From positions 35,531,295 through 35,595,294 of the forward strand of contig OU015524.1 in NCBI GenBank assembly GCA_907165065.1: a stretch of DNA of 64,000 nt. The letters run 5' to 3'. This DNA is from Caprimulgus europaeus (lineage: Eukaryota; Chordata; Aves; Caprimulgiformes; Caprimulgidae). The notes beneath the pieces are model-generated. The model saw only the letters and a list, made by a program, of their open reading frames with translations. It had not been told where the DNA came from and did no database searches. The position numbers and the translations under genes were made by a program. This document shows positions 62,633 through 64,000 of the stretch, piece by piece (the first letter of the stretch is position 1; every line of letters starts with the position of its first letter).

Positions 62633-64000
62633 CTAAGAAAAGACATTTTAAAAAGCACCTGTGAAACAAAGCATGAAGGAAAATGCAAACCCTCCCCACA
62701 ATTAAAAAAAAGATGTTAATTGCTAATGCTAACTGGAGTAGGAAAGAGCGACACTGCTAAGCTCCACAAGATAGCATCTAAATTGGTATACCTTTTATTG
62801 CTTTCCTACATAAGGCATGCACAACATTTGAACAACTTTGAAGAGTAAAATGCTTGCGAGCTAAAAACCAGGAAATGCACGAGTTAAATCAAGAAATATA
62901 GCATTATTTCAAATCTTCCTATTAGTGGCCTTTTATACTTTTCTTCCCTGCATCCTCCCTCCCCATACTTCAACAAGCAAACTGAATCCAATGAAACAAT
63001 ATTATGCAGATTATAAGATTTTACTTCTGATCCAGACTTGGATTTATTCTATTACTATTTAAAAAAAATCACAGATCCTCCATAGGTACCCAGAAGGAAT
63101 CCTTACAGTCTTATTATAGATGACCAAAACAATTAAGAGAAGCATGAAGTGATTCAACCCTTTCCGCTCTAACACCCAAATTAAATTCCCTCTGATATCA
63201 CCACTGTAATAAAAAAGAAGACACAAACTGCTGCTACAAAGACATATGGCTACACCTAGGGTTTGCATTCTTTGCAGACAGGTGCTTGTAATTATCCTGA
63301 ACTAGCTTCTACATCTTCTTTGTACCATCAGTGAAAAGGGATAAGATTCTTCAAAAGACAATTAACTTTTCTGCCTTCAGATAGGATTAATTACCCAGTT
63401 TGTGTTGCCCTATCCACTGACTATAGAGGGAGTCTGAATAATCAGCCTAGACTCAACATCCAGCTTGTAGACCTAGTTAATGCAGCATCAATTCCATTCT
63501 GAATGAGCAAGAAACTTTGAGAAGCAAATCCCATAAAAAAAATGAAAAAAAAGCAAAAGCAGATGCCGACTGTATGTATACATAACACTGCAAAGGTATG
63601 CCTAATTTGAGGATTTATTCTGGGTGCTTAAACTTAAAATGTTTAAACTTAGTATTTAGAGATTGTTAAAATAACACAAAGACGGTAAAACAAATCAATT
63701 CTCTTATCTAGAGGAAACAATTCAACAGTAAAATACAATTATAATTAAAATAGCTATCAAAATTTCTTCTTTAGTCCCATTAGAGATGGCACACAATGAA
63801 ACATCTGTAAGAAGAATCACTGTGAGCTACTTTGCTCCTTTGAACTAAGCTTACTTTTGTTACATAAAAAAAAAAGATATGCCAGATCATAAAGTCTACA
63901 GATTTTACTCAAATGAGTGAGATTCTATCTTAAACCATAACACGTGACTCTGCACCATATTCAGGTGCACAATTATTTTACTTTAAAAGAAAAGTCAGTC
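62633..64000 (-). other. LTBP1: LTBP1 intron upstream of exon A (partial)
   Basis: This is the intron that precedes exon A in the transcript. It ends with the acceptor AAATGTCTTTTCTTAG and enters exon A in phase 1. It is AT-rich and runs off the window. No gene or repeat is recognised. Confidence 0.65.

Noticed and set aside
62349-62636. Plus-strand 95-codon frame and a second minus frame over exon A
   Set aside because: Shadows of the LTBP1 EGF-like exon in other frames. Only one frame gives the six-cysteine module.
1-64000. CRISPR arrays, tRNA or rRNA genes, prokaryotic operons
   Set aside because: No regularly spaced repeats, no cloverleaf with A and B boxes and no ribosomal RNA signatures were seen. 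The sequence is a vertebrate intron landscape.

Overview
The window is vertebrate nuclear DNA, almost certainly from a bird. It is AT-rich, has long introns with canonical GT-AG splice sites, and carries several CR1 non-LTR retrotransposons whose 3' ends are ATTCTGTGA or ATTCTATGATT repeats. It also holds one LTR that starts TGTCCTGGTTTTG and ends AAACCACCACA, a type common in bird genomes. I cannot fix the bird order from the sequence.

The only host gene I can support is LTBP1 (latent TGF-beta binding protein 1), read on the minus strand. Three coding exons appear in transcript order. Exon A (62632-62344) carries the first EGF-like module and a Pro/Gln-rich linker. Exon B (22740-22565) carries the rest of the linker. 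Exon C (4881-4714) carries the four-cysteine segment. The phases join perfectly (2 nt to 1 nt between A and B, 1 nt to 2 nt between B and C). The introns between them are 39,603 and 17,683 bp. Directly upstream of exon C, in frame with it, is the start codon and signal peptide of the short isoform LTBP1S. The same exon is therefore an internal exon of LTBP1L and the first coding exon of LTBP1S. Its 3' splice site lies inside the signal-peptide codons, and the LTBP1S promoter must lie in about 4937-5400 or just beyond.

Everything else is intron. It contains a solo LTR (19.7-20.2 kb) and a series of CR1 copies: 25.1-25.8 kb (minus), 26.4-28.4 kb (plus), 32.2-32.5 kb (minus), 33.4 kb (plus, scrap), 51.6-53.1 kb (plus), 54.1-55.2 kb (plus) and 59.1-61.8 kb (plus). 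Two much older CR1-like relics lie at 10.1-10.8 kb and 44.6-45.4 kb. The 59-kb copy is the best preserved: its endonuclease-reverse transcriptase frame is broken once by a single extra base and otherwise runs open to its natural stop.

I found no tRNA, rRNA, CRISPR array, operon or second host gene. Most short open frames are chance, antisense shadows of LTBP1 exons, or antisense shadows of CR1. I see no wholly new biological system. The points most worth following are the overlap of splice acceptor and signal peptide in exon C, the candidate LTBP1S promoter and leader, the inverted CR1 pair that could form double-stranded RNA inside the LTBP1 pre-mRNA, and the two deep CR1 relics.
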